From contig NC_133030.1 in the NCBI RefSeq assembly GCF_048771995.1, forward strand, positions 12,602,001 to 12,666,000: 64,000 nucleotides of DNA, written 5' to 3'. The translations under genes and the position numbers were made by a program. Below, piece by piece: positions 1-12,050 of this stretch. The stretch is from Taeniopygia guttata. Its lineage: Eukaryota > Chordata > Aves > Passeriformes > Estrildidae. The notes beneath the pieces were generated by a model. It saw only the letters and a program-made list of their open reading frames with translations. It searched no databases and had not been told where the DNA came from. Each line of letters starts with the position of its first letter. The first letter of the stretch is position 1.

Positions 1-684
1 TGGGATTTTGGCAACAGCACCCCTTGGAGCAGTGACTCAGGCTGTTATAGCTGAGCTCTTGCTGATTGAATTGCACCTTCGTCAGTAAGAACTTCCCATA
101 TTCCAGCCTGCCATCCTGTGATGGATACATAGGGCTGAAGGAAAGTAGGGATTGAATGGGCAAAAACCCATAATGCAAACCAGTGCTGTAAATCTCTTCA
201 GTTCTGCTGGGTGCATCTTGTGGTCTGTGCAGCCCTGCCACAGAGGGGATGCCTGAGGCCTCCTCCTCCTCAGCCTGCTCCTTGCCCAGGGCTCTGCTCT
301 TGGAATTTCTAAAAACAAACTGGTGTACAAACTCTTTACAAGCTGAATTTTGATATTTCTTTTGAGAACACTAAAAACCCCCAAACAAACAAAAAACCCA
401 ACCTTACCCCAAGAATAACAAACCAAGCAAAGCCAACCAAACAAAATCCCCCATCCCCAAGCTCTGGATCAAAGCAGTTCCTTTCCATTCTAACACCCCA
501 GTCTTCTGGAACAGCTGCTGACAGGAATTCTTTCATACTCTTGTGGGTCAGGTCACCTTTGAGAGATGTTCCCTGAAGGCATCCTGAATTCTTTGTTTTC
601 CTAAACATTGGCTCATAAGCATTTATTAGGGGCTAATTAACAAAAGTCAGGCCAAAGCAGTAAAACAAGGTTTAAGAACTATTT

Positions 685-702
685 AAAAAAAAAAAAAAAA
701 AA
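685..702. repeat. Poly-A tract (18 A)
   Basis: Homopolymer within the BAHD1 intron. Confidence 0.9.
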
Positions 703-879
703 GCTATCATCTTTGGTGCTGTATGATATCCACCAGTATGGAAATACCAATTTGTGTTGCTTCCTGAAGGAATTCTCTTTGAACAAAGCTTTGTCCACAT
801 TCCTTCCCTTCCCCTTATCCTCCAGCAGCTGCAGTTGTGGCTCCCAGCAGGACACAGGCAGCAGGAGAGGGAATGAGTT

Positions 880-1385
880 CATGGTCCCCAGCACAGGAAG
901 GACACGGACCTGTTGGAGCAAGTCCAGAGGAGGCCATCAGTTTGATCAGAGGGATGGAGCACCTCTCCTATGAGGAAAGGCTGAGAGAATAGGGATTATT
1001 CATCCTGAAAAAGTGAAAGCTTTGGAGTGACCTAATTTCCCCTTCCAGTACCTCAAGGGATCCTACAGGAAAAATGGAGAAAGACTGTTTACAAAGGCGT
1101 GGAGTGCCAGGACAAGGGGGAATGGCTTTACACTGCCAAAGGGTGGGGAGAGATGGGATACTGGGAATAAATTCTTCACTATGAGGGTGGTGAGGCCCTG
1201 GCTCAGAGAAGCTCTGGCTCTCCCATCCCTGGCAGGGTCCAAAGCCAAGTTGGATGGGGCTTGGAGCAACCTGGGCTAGTAGACGGTTCAACCTAGTGAA
1301 AGGTTCCTGCCCATGGCAAGGGGTGGGACTGGATGAGCCTTAACGTCCCTTCCAGCCCAAAGCACTCCAAGATCCTCTGATAACT
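880..1385 (+). repeat. CR1 LINE fragment, 3' part, sense
   Basis: It shows the typical avian CR1 3' region: the aggaaggacacggacctgtt block, then the clauses for dense fragments (ggacaagggg, gaggccctgg, gttggatggggcttggagca) and the tail with tgggactggatgagcctt. It is about 500 bp long, 5' truncated and moderately diverged, and ends just before the BAHD1 terminal exon. Confidence 0.9.
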
Positions 1386-1408
1386 CTTCCGATGTGATTG
1401 CCCCGCAG

Positions 1409-1598
1409 ATTTTGTGCCTTGGCAAAACGTCGAGTCGAAGGGATCCCGGGCAGGAAAACCATCATGGTTCCTCCCTCAGAGGAGTATTCCACCCCTCTGC
1501 ACCGCAAGGTGCCCGAGGACACGGACCCCGATCTGGTTTTCCTCTGTCGTCACGTCTACGACTTCAGGCACGGGCGCATCCTGAAGAACCCACAGTAG
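1409..1598 (+). CDS. BAHD1: BAHD1, last coding exon (3' end of gene only)
   Basis: The exon follows the acceptor ttgccccgcag and stays open to a TAG at 1596-1598. It encodes about 63 residues, beginning FCALAKRR and ending in [16 protein letters not shown], which I recognise as the C-terminus of BAHD1 (bromo adjacent homology domain containing 1). BAHD1 is a nuclear heterochromatin-organising protein whose C-terminal BAH domain binds H3K27me3 and nucleates silencing complexes. Only the end of that BAH domain is here. The exon starts with one base of a split codon, so the previous exon ended two bases into a codon; that exon should carry a stretch ending near EYCR, and I could not find it between 1 and 1408, so it lies off the left edge. 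The position just upstream of CHST14 agrees with human 15q15. Base 1-1408 is therefore intron, with a CR1 fragment. Confidence 0.88.
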
Positions 1599-1803
1599 CA
1601 CAGCCCGTGGGTCGGAGCGCGGCGGGAGCGGGCGGCACCGCAGCGCCCATGGCCCGGGACACCCCTGCACTCTCCCCCACCTCATGCTGCTGCAGGTGGG
1701 AGTGCCCAGCGCTCCGTCCTGGGACTCGGGAGCGTGTGAGGAGTGGAGCCCGTGGAGGGGGAGGCAGCAGTTGAAAGCACAGCACTTCATTAAAAGCATA
1801 AAT

Positions 1804-1885
1804 GAAAATATATACGTAAAAAATAAATATATGTATATAGATATAGGGATTTGCATAAGTAAATCTATATCTATATATGTATGTA
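1804..1885. repeat. AT-rich simple repeat (TATA/TATC-like)
   Basis: Imperfect alternation of atatat, atagat and tctata units across about 80 bp, inside the probable BAHD1 3' UTR. It includes the partly self-complementary atagatatag ... ctatatctat, which could fold in RNA. Confidence 0.7.
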
Positions 1886-2846
1886 GAGCTGCATCTATCC
1901 GGGAGGGTTTGCAGGGGATAAAAGCCAGGAAGCAGTGCAGAGCCATGGGTGGGGGAATGGTGGGAAGGTGCAGGAGGGATGTGTCAGTGCAGTGTTTGTT
2001 GAGTCTGGCTGGGACAGTCGGGATTTTCAGGCCCTGAACTGAGCCCGTTCTTGGCAGAGCACAGGAGAGTCTCCTTGGTTCCACAGGACAGGCTCTGAGG
2101 ATTCCCATGGTGAGAGCTTCAAAATACAGCTTCAGGAGCTGCCTAGGTGCAGAGTGGCCTTGTGTCATGCTTGGATAGGAGTTGCTCCACCAGGGAAAGA
2201 GGTGACTCCTGTTCTCCCTCGTCTTTTCCCTCCCCTCACCTCGCTGCTCTGTGATTCACCACCTAGACTGGGGCTTGGAAACTGCTGCATGGTGGAGCAG
2301 AGGGAGCTGGCAAGGTGGCAGGTGTCACACCACAGTGTAGGGTTAGAGCTGGTCCTGTCCCAGGTGTCCTGACTGAGCCCACAGGATTCTATGCCCCATT
2401 CCCAAGGCCCAGCACTCATCACTTGGAGCTCACAAAGTGGGCTCTACTGGGGACAACCATGATTCCTCTTCTCTTCTGAGTGTTGCTTTTCCCTGATGGC
2501 TCAGGGGGCCCTGGATTTTCTCTTTCTTCCCAATTTGTTTCCTGTAATGTCGTTTACAGACCCTGCTTATCCCCATGTGTCTGCAGTGGGAAGAAGCCAG
2601 AGGGAGAAGTGGCAAACCATTTTCTTGCGTGTTTTTGGCTTTTTAAAATTCTTTCCCCATGTGACTGTCTTGCTCCTGGGGAGTGCTGTTGAAGCCATCA
2701 GCAACCTCCCCCCCTCCAAACTTATCCCAGTGTCTGAGCAAGCTCACCAAAGTGGCTTTGTGGCTCCTGAAAGGACCTGAGCATCGGGAAAGGTTCGCAT
2801 GGACCGTGCAAGCCCCACAGGTCCTGCCTCTTGCCTTACCTGTACA

Positions 2847-2882
2847 GATCCCAGACAGACCTTAGATCCCAGACAGACCTTA
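2847..2882. repeat. Exact tandem duplication, 18 bp x 2
   Basis: gatcccagacagacctta occurs twice without a gap. Confidence 0.9.
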
Positions 2883-4516
2883 GCTTATCTCAATGGTAAC
2901 TTGGAGTTAATCCCAAAGCAAACCAAAGGACAGTGTCACATCCTGGGCAGTCACTGCACCAGGCTGGGAGCCCAGCCCGAGATTGCACTAACTACAGCAG
3001 AACTGACCCCGTGCCACCCATGTTCCTGCTGGAGCTGCTCACTGAAATGAGGGATCTGCCTTTTCCCAGTCTTCTGGGGCTTCTGAACTTGTGTTCCATG
3101 GTGGAAGCGTCCATTCTGCTTTAATGTCCTATCAGTGCAAGCAGCATTCCCTGTACTCCCTGGGGACGCAGGGCTTGTCACCTTGCTCCAGCAGTCACAC
3201 ACCTGCCCTGGAGAGAAAGCCCATGGCATCCAGTTCCTTACATGGAATAGTTCAGGCATGCAGGAGTTCTCCAGAGATTTGCTCTACATACCAAAGAGGG
3301 GAATGTGTCTGGAGGCGATGGCTTGAGGGGGTGACAAGGTCTGGCACCTGCCACAGCGGGCAGGCATCCCCCTGCAGCTGGTGGAGGATTCCTGCTGGAA
3401 AATTCCTGTTTATTCCCACCTGCATAGCCCAGGGAGAACACCCAGCTCCAAGGTGTGCAAGCAAGAATTGTCAGGTGAAGCATCTTCTCTCACTTATACC
3501 TCAAGATACTGTTGGTGTCAAAGGGATTGCCCAGATCTCTCCTGAACAATTTGCTTGGCACTGGGGGTCTCTTGGAATGACATGGTGGGACTGTGTTAGG
3601 TTGGGAAGTGGTGGCACTCTGGGGACACTCGGATGAAGGGGTGCAAGGAGGCATTGGAGATGGTGGTCTCTGATGCTTTTGGGGAAGGATATGAAGTGGT
3701 TTTACCTTGTAGCAGGGAGGGAGGATGCTGGAGAAGTGGAGCTGCTCCTGCCCGTGACAAGGAGGGAATGGCAGCTACCCAGCCATGGGGAGAGTGCAGC
3801 AGCTTTACCCCACAGTGAGTGAAAGGTGATGGGAAGCCCTAAATCCACGTGTTTGGCTTCATGGGGACTTTGTCCCTGAACCAGAAGCAGGAGAGCTGCT
3901 GTGGCCATTTCTCCCTGGCAGTGCTTTGGACACAGAATGCTGCAAGACCCACCAGCCGGGTGAGCCTGAGCACTGCTGCAGCTGGGCCCAGGTGTGAGAC
4001 CCAGCCTTGGAACCACAGTAACTCACCAAAATTCCTCCTTCTGCCCCATCTCCCCCTGCTCCCACCTTGTCCTGGCTCCTCTCCAGGTAGCAGGGAAGTT
4101 ATCCTTGCCCTGGGTCTATAACAGACTCCGGTCCAGCTCTGGAGAGGACAAACCTGACTCTTCTCATGTTGAATCTGCTTCAGGCCATGAACATTGAGGT
4201 TCACGTGGTTGCTGATGCTGTTGTGCAAACAGCATGTAAATGAACTGAAATGTCTTATCCCTAATGAAAAGATTTCCTGCTTTTTTAATCTATTAGATAT
4301 GGAAATATTTTTTGAAACTGAAAAATGCAGTCAGTAGAATTTAAATTGAAGCGTAATACATGTAAAATATATTTTAGTTGATAATTTTGTAAAATGCACT
4401 TTTTTGTGTCTCTTCCCTGGTTTCCCAGATCTGTATTTCATTGTTTACAGATGGAATGAGAGCATTCCCTATTCCCTCCTTCTGTGAGAAAGATATATTA
4501 GAAGTAATTCTTAAAA

Positions 4517-4522
4517 AATAAA
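4517..4522 (+). terminator. Candidate polyadenylation signal AATAAA (BAHD1)
   Basis: A canonical hexamer at the end of an AT-rich, 3'-UTR-like stretch. It is the last such signal before sequence composition changes to intergenic. Confidence 0.45.
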
Positions 4523-7500
4523 TTTGAAAAATCGTATTGATTTAGAAAACAAACCAGTGCTGGACTGTTCTTCCCATTCCTGCATGAACTTCCTGCCTGG
4601 ACCTGGTGGTTGCAGGAGTTAGGAGTGCTTGGGAGCAGATGTGAGTGCTCAGGGTTGTGGGATGAGCGATCTGTTGGGTTTTACATGGAAATAGAACAAC
4701 TGGCAACAGGAGAGGCAGGGATTGACTGACTTTTCTCCAGTCTGCTCTTGACAGCCGCTGTCAGTGGAATATTTGAGTCTTTGCTGTCCAGGCAGGGCAG
4801 GTGATGGTGACAGATCTTGTTTCAGCTAGGCTTTAGGAACCCTGAAGGAAACATTTGGGAATGTTGCTTTGGAAAAGTGTCTTGCTTGGAATGCTGTCTT
4901 CACCAGCTTCTGCCATCTGAGTGTCCGGCCCCGTGGCACCAAGTGCCACATGCACCCTGAGGACAAGTCCAATAGCTGAGCCATATACACAGACATCTCA
5001 AATGGCCAGAAGGATTCCAAGTGGGAGAAGAGCAGGCAGGAGTCAGATAACCTGCTTGAGGAGCAGTGAGGAGCAGGATAATGGGATCAAGAGTACCTGG
5101 TGGGAGTGTCTGCAGCCACATGCAGGTGAGAGCTGTTCAGGGGTGCTCCCAGCCAGTGACAGGGCTTGGGGGCGCAAGGCTGAAGCATGGCCATGTGCAG
5201 GGGCATTTCAGGGGCTCCTGCACACTCATCCTCAGGGGGAGCAGCCCCCATGGCCCTGGGTGGTGACACAGCCATTCCCACACAGTCCTGAGCCATGGCT
5301 CCTCTGGAGCTGTCCCGCAGGCTCCTCCTCCTCTTTCATGGTTTCCATTCCGTGTTGAGATGTTCTGTTGCTTCCTGGGGCCATGGCTCTTGCACTCCTG
5401 GGGAGGGAGGGGATGAGTTCTGGGAACAAAATGGGCAGAAGGAAAGAGCAATGTCTGATATGGAATTAGCTCCTAATTACACAGAAGGAAGCAAGGGGCA
5501 CGTGTGGTTTGTGGCCTCAATGCAGATCAGCTGGGCATGGCAGAACTGCATCCATAGCCCTTGGATAATCCATTAGACCCTGGCTACATCTTTCTGAAAA
5601 TTTGCTGCATCTTTCACTCCCAGGTCACCTTGAGTAGGAGATTCTGAGATGGTCCCATCAGATGAGCTGGGGCTCCTCAGTCCCTGTCCCCTTGCAGCCC
5701 TGCTGGCATCACACCTGTTCTTAAATTCCTGATTAAATTCCTTCCTAGGATTAGGGATTTTGCTAGAGGATCCTTGCTTTTTGCTTCCCGCTCCCAGCCC
5801 TGTCAGCACAGCTTCTCGCAGGGAGCTGCCAGAAGTACAGACCTGGAGAAGCAGATCAAACCAAGAGAATTCCTGAAAAACCAGCCACAGAGATTAAGTG
5901 AATTCATCTGGGAATTTTCCTCCCAAGGGGTGGAAGGAGCCCATCCAGGGACATGGACATTTGTGAACTGCTGTGGGATCACTGAGCATGATATTCCCAA
6001 CCCCCTGGCCTGGGATTTCTGCTGAAGAACCAATTTGAGATTTTCCAGTTGGATTTAATGTGACCTGGTTACTGGGAGCCATCAGTGATGTGGGTGCCAG
6101 AAATGCAACAGAAACCTGCCCCCTGTGCGTGACCCACGGCCAGCTCTGGCACTTATCTGGGTGTCAGTGCTCCCTCTGAGAGGTCCTTTGGGAAGACAAC
6201 CAAGAAAAAGCTTTTCCATCCCTGCTCTTCCTGCATGGTGAGCCATCACCAAAAGGATAATCTGTGGCGGGCTGAAAAGTTGGGATTAATGTCAAACAAA
6301 ATTGGATTTACTGCTGAAATCTGCTACCCGAGGGAGGCGCGCGGAGCCGTATCCAGCTCTCCTGGATCTGACATTCAGCAAACTGCTCTTGTATCATGAC
6401 TGATGCTGCCAGGAATGTTCTGCTGCCACTGTGGCAGAGTCCTTTTGGCCACAGGTTGTCCTTGGAGTCCCCCATGCATCAGGAAGGCATGGGCTCGGTG
6501 ACTGGAAAGCGTGAGGTGTGTGGCTATTGGAATCCCGCCCAGCTTTGGCCAGCTGGGCATCCCCTGGCAGGTTTTGATGACCAGCAGTGGTTCAAGTACC
6601 TGGCAGAGCCAACCTCTGTGTCCCATTTCTTTCATTTCCATGTGTGGTGTCTGAACATGACAGAGCCTTGTGGAAATTGCAGGGAGAAGGAGGCACTTGG
6701 GGTGCTGAGAAAGGAGCTGATGGGGCTGTGGGCACTTCCAGAGGCTTTGGCTAAGATTTGGACACCAGGATGAGCATGCTGAGAGGGTGGGACATGTTGA
6801 AAAGTGCATCCTGACCTTTGGGAATTTATCCTTCGAGAGGCACGGCAGTGTCCTGCAGATTCAGGGATGCTGGTGTGGCTCTTTGTTCTACTTTGGAGCA
6901 GCTCTTTTTTTCCAGGGAAAGTGCCAGCTGGTCTCCTGATGCTGCTGTGGGAGCCTTCTTGGGGTTTCCTCACCTCACTCCCCACGTGTCCCAGCCAAGC
7001 AGCATCCAGGACTGGCTGAAGCGGCTTCTCACCTGGAGTGAAAACCACAAGCTCCTGCTTGCATTTAACTGGGGCTTTAATGCTGCTAATTATAATTGGC
7101 TGTAATTATGCCAAAATCCCTGCAAGCCAAGAGACAGGAGCAGTTGGGACTGTCACATGAATGTGACAGAGTGCTCCAGCACCTGCCCAGCTCCATCCCT
7201 GCTGATGGAGGAACCATGCAGGGGCTGAGAGTGGGATTTGTCTCATCACCGGTGGCAGGACCAGCCCTGGCAGGGTTGGTGCCACACAGGGAACAGGGGT
7301 ACACATCCCTTTAACCTCCAGGGACCTGAGCGTGGGCAATTCCCTGTTTTACTGTGCCCTTGTCATCCCATCCATATGGGATAAACACTTGGCTCACCAA
7401 GCTGGGGGCTTGAGGGGAGATAATGGATAAGTGCTCACAAATCCCTGCATGCTAGCATTGGCTCTTGCTGCTCCATGCTGCTCCAAATGCTGCAGTGGCA

Positions 7501-10500
7501 GCACAGGGAGCTCCCAGCTCCATTGGCACAGGCTCCATCCATGGGAAAGCAGCCACAGTGTCGCAGAGCCACTCTTGGAATGGCTCCTGCACTGCCTGTG
7601 TCACTCAAAGCTGAATAAAAGTGAGGTTGGGCTTTTCGTGTTCTTCTCCAGCTGCTGCTCCTGCCGTGGCTGCATCCCTGTGCCCAAAACCTCAGGGTCC
7701 TGGAGCAGCAGTTCAGGGAGCCATTTGTCTGGAAACATCAAGCTGGGCATTCCTGGAGGCTCTTCCCTGTGATAAAGCCCTTGGCAGAAAGGTAATTCCT
7801 AAATGGCCCTTGGGAAGGGAGCTGTGCTGAGGGGTCACATGGGGACTGGCCAGGACTGTAGTGCTTCAGCCTCCTGCAAAACCCCGAAATCCAGCTAAAT
7901 CACCCCTTTATATATGAATTTTCCTTAAATTCCAAATGCCAGCCTAGAACACATGTTGAGAGCTCTTGCAGGGCCACTGGGAGCAGCGCTGGGAATTGTG
8001 ACTGAGGCCAAAAGTAAGAAGAAAAGGAAAACAACGAGCCCAAAAATCAGGGGAACAGAGGAGGAATCAGGTGAACACTGCCAGGTGTGCTGGGAAAGGC
8101 ATCCGACCTCTATCCATGCATTCCATATGGAGGCAGTGGGAAGTTGCGGCACACTGCTCACTCGGGGTTGTAATTAATAGTGGGAGATGATGATTAATAA
8201 TTGGGGGTGGTGTAAAGAGGATTCCTGGACTGGGATGAAGCCGAGGGGCTGGCACGGAGCGAGGGGTCTCTGGGAGCGCGGCGTTGCCATAGGGATCCAA
8301 CAGCTTCTCCGTCAGAGCCTCCGGCGAGAGCAGTTAATCCATTTTTAAGAGGAAAGGATATTTAATAAAGGGAGCCATTTAAACTGGATTTACAAGGCAC
8401 ACTGAATGGAGGCCCCATTTATTCCGTGACTTCATATTTAATTTTAATATCTCTATAAACCTCTCCAGAGTGTTCTGCACAAACAAGCCGGAGCCAGAGC
8501 GGTTCGACCGCCCAGTGATTCTTAAAAGCAAATCAATTTAACAGGGCTGGAAAAAACCTGCCTCTCCAGGAATATTCTTCCGCTCTCGGAAGGAGCACTG
8601 GAATAGCTCTATTAGAAAACAACAAACAAGCTCTTCTGATGGAGAGGGATTTTTGAAAGGACATGGTGCAAAGCAGGGTTGGGACCCTCCACATCGAGCC
8701 AGGTTGTTGGGAATCTGCTTTGTTGCTCTGTTTTTTCTCTGCACTCATAAATAATGTAATTAAGAATCATATAACTTCATCAATAATCCAGCTTTTTCTG
8801 TAGCCGTGCTCACTGCTATTCCCATGCTGCTGCCTGAGCAGGGATGCAGTGACTGTAAAAGTCCATACAAAAGCTGGGATAGGGACGATGGTACCTGCCA
8901 GTATTTAGCACTCTATAAATGAGAAAAGGACAGGAAGGCAGCCAGGTTTCCCACGAGGAAGCAGTTTGTGGCTGTTCCCAGAGTGTTTCTGCTTCCCACA
9001 CTGGGAATGTCGTGGTTTTGGAAGAATCAAGTTCTCTGGGAAGAGCTGGTGAGAAAACTCCATTCTCCCTCTGCAACAGGTAAACTCTCCTGCTTCTCAG
9101 TGCCTGGCTCGGGGCACAGAGCAAATTCTCTGGGTTTCCTTTGTCCCTGGAACATCTCGTTTTTATTTCTTTTTAATATGTAGAGACTGTGCTGCACAAA
9201 GCTGGTTCTGATTTCTCCTCCATCTTTTGGGTGGTCCATGAACCCGGATTTAAGGAGCAGAGCAGGTGCCCTTGGTCACCACATCCCGGTCAGCCTGTGC
9301 AGTGGTTTGTGCTCTCAGATCACAAAATGTTCCCTCACCTCCACTTAATCCCTTTTCCCCCCTCTTTTTTCTTCCCCACAAATGACCCCCCCTAGCAGGA
9401 AACAGCATCCTCTGCTGCCCTGGGTCATGGAGATGGATTTCTCAAGGAGCAGACTCTGGACTGCTCAGAGTGAGGGTGATTTAGCAAACAGATGTTTCTC
9501 CCTGTCCCGGGCTGGAGGATGTTTCTCCCTGTCACAGCCAAAGATCCCCGAGTGGGATTGGATTCGCAGCACATCAGATAATTAGTCTGTAAAAAGGGAA
9601 TTACATGGCGTGTTAATGAGCACGGTTGAGTTTTGTTCTCACCTCCCTGCGAGATGAAGGCTGTGACTCCCCGTGGGAATTGATTTCCTCATGGGACCTC
9701 CCTGTCTCAGGAACGTGATGTCCCAAAAGCAGCCCCACGGGTACATGTGGGTCTGGAAACCAGGATCCAGGCAGGCAGCAGCCTCCTATTTCCAGGGACA
9801 GACCCCCTTGCTCCTAACCCATTTTTTTCCTAATATTTGAGCAAATGCTCTTGCAATTTAACTTTCACAATTAGTTTTCTTCTAAAATCTGGAAATAATG
9901 CAACTATTTTTTTTTAATTGTTAGAGAGGGGGAAAAGATCATTTTCATCACTTTTTAACAGAAAGCCTCAGTCTTCTATGGTCTGGAGCAAGAGGAGGCA
10001 CAACTGAACTGATTTATTTAATTCTTCCTGATGTTTATTTTAAATTAATCCTGTTGGGACAGATGTCAGGCCAGAATTCTTGCTGGAGTCACTTATATTC
10101 TTTGATCTAATTAACAATGGCTCATGTTTTATAATAACTCATTTTTCTAATAATTAATTTTTCATGAGTGATGGGATTCACTTACTCTTTGCCTTCCCCT
10201 AGATCCTGCGTTTCCTCCCTCATTTGTCTTCCTTTCATTTTCCAAACCACCTTGATGCTGATGCATTTCAGGCTTGAAAACACTGGAAATAACTTTCCAA
10301 ATATGCTGCATTTAGAGAAAAAATTCTGATTAATTCTACATGTTTATTCATTAAAAGCATCAGTAGGATCCTGCTGTGCACACACAGGGAATTTAACATG
10401 GAAAAACAAATGGAGTGTGTACATAAGTGTGTGTCAGTAATAATAAAATAGGAGTGATGCTGCTGTGATTCATTGACCCAGGATTTCCGACTGGAATTTA

Positions 10501-11077
10501 CAGTGGGCTTGATGATAAACCCTCAGACTTTTCTTGGGAAGTGGCCCTGGAATACTCAGGAAAATGCTTTTAGGGATTACACAGCAATTTAAACAACATG
10601 CTGCCTAAGGTGGCCTGAAGGCACAAAACTTCCCCTTCCTATAAAATCCAGGTTACAGATGGAAAATCCTATCAAGAAGAATAAGAAAAAGACAAGAATA
10701 TTGAGAAGTTTTCCCCACTACCACAACTGCAGATTGCACCTGATGATCCTGGAGGTTTTTTCCAAATGCTGGGATTCTGCAAATCAGCCAGCCTGGACTC
10801 CACACAGATGGCACCATTCCTCCGATGTCTGACTGTCCCCTCCAGGATAAATTTGTCCATGTTTCCAGCCAGATTCACCCCCGCCTCCCGTCTCGTTCAG
10901 CTTATTCCCAAAATTTGCCGGCACCCATCCACCATCAGTCTCCAATATCCCAGTTAAATACCTTCCCTGGGGCCAAGCACGTCCTTCACAGGCTATTATC
11001 ACTCCTAGCAGACGGAAGGATGTTACAAACCTAAACAGGGTTCAGTCAAATGGGTCCTTATCGGACCCTTTTGGGGT

Positions 11078-11125
11078 TTTTTTGTGTTGTTTGTTTGTTT
11101 GTTTGTTTGTTTTGTTTTTTTTTAA
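11078..11125. repeat. (TTTG)n simple repeat with T-rich flank
   Basis: Consecutive gtttgtttgtttg units followed by a T9 run. Confidence 0.85.
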
Positions 11126-11609
11126 ACTTGGGACAATGCTGGTGTCAGGGATGAGAGGCTGCAAGTTTTGGAGGTGTTAGAGCAGATTCAGTCCTCGTCC
11201 TGCTGCCTGTGAAACCACAAAAACATTAATTGCCTACAAATTCCAGCAGGAACTTCACACACACGGAGTCACGACTTCATTACAGCCCCGCAGGAGCCGC
11301 CTGGGAGCCTCGGGAAGCTCCGTGTAAAGAGCAGCGGATAGATCTGGAATGAGTTAAGAGACTTGGAGACTCTCCTGCGACACGGGTTTGGGAGCTGTGT
11401 TGGATTTAATGCGTGTTTGTACCGAGTGCTGGTGGTAAAACCCCGGCTGGCTGCGACTCCGAGGATGTCCGTGTGTGCATCCAGCAGCCCTGGGCTCGGA
11501 GGGATCAGAGATGGGGCAGCGGGAGGATAAAGGATGCAACAAGGGAGCTGTGGTGTTATTGGCTTAAAATTGGATACCCTCAGCCTGGCAGTGGGCTGTG
11601 CATGTCAAC

Positions 11610-12050
11610 CTGATTTTGGGGGGGGGGGAAGATGTGGGAGCAGGAGGATCAGCGGGGGAGCCGCTGTGCCAGTTCCGCTGGCGCCTGCGGTATTCCTGCC
11701 CTCGCCGCGACCTCCGGCCCGGCGGCGGCGTGCGGAGCGGTGACAGCCCTGCGCAGCCCGGGGGGATGCGATCCCTGCGGGGGATCCACTGCAGTCCCCG
11801 GGCACCGGGATGCTCTCCGGTTCGCTCCCTGCCTCCTCAGCCGAATCCAAAGCCGAATCCAAAGCTGTCACGGCCTCTGCCGAGCGAGCGGTGCCTGCTG
11901 GCTCTCCCGGCGCTGAGGAGCTGAAACGTCCCGGGATGGCTCCGCTCGGACGCGATGCCGCAGCCGTGCCCAGCGGAGCAGGAAAAGCAGAACGGAGCTC
12001 AGCGGGAGGAACCGAGTAAGGATCTGAGCTCGGAGTTAAGGCACTGAGCT
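11610..12050. promoter_or_regulatory. Orphan CpG island
   Basis: CpG-dense sequence (gccgcgacctccggcccggcggcggcgtgcgg and following) in an otherwise CpG-poor interval. It could be the promoter of an unannotated transcript or a distant first exon of BAHD1 or CHST14-side RNA. Both strands have GC-driven open frames (one of 170 codons on the minus strand), none with recognisable domains. A short direct repeat, two copies of gccgaatccaaa, lies near 11840. Confidence 0.55.

Larger units (their letters stand above)
1..1408 (+). other. BAHD1 intron (partial)
   Basis: This stretch precedes the acceptor of the BAHD1 terminal exon. It contains an A18 run at 685-702 and a CR1 fragment. The first 84 bases are open in one frame and end at a donor-like gtaaga, but the encoded residues do not resemble the BAH domain that should precede the terminal exon, so I do not call an exon. 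Confidence 0.6.
1599..4545 (+). other. Probable BAHD1 3' UTR
   Basis: No ORF here looks conserved. An AT-rich stretch at 4200-4540 ends in a canonical AATAAA at 4517-4522, followed by a GT-containing tract, typical of a vertebrate mRNA 3' end. An earlier AATAAA-like site lies in the AT-rich repeat near 1822. Taking 4517 as the main signal gives a UTR of about 2.9 kb. This is inference from sequence composition; transcript data would decide. Confidence 0.5.

Noticed and set aside
2-84. Open frame at the left edge followed by a donor-like gtaaga, in phase with the BAHD1 terminal exon.
   Set aside because: The encoded residues (GILATAPLGAVTQ...) do not resemble the BAH-domain sequence that should precede FCALAKRR; a short open frame plus a donor-like site is likely chance.
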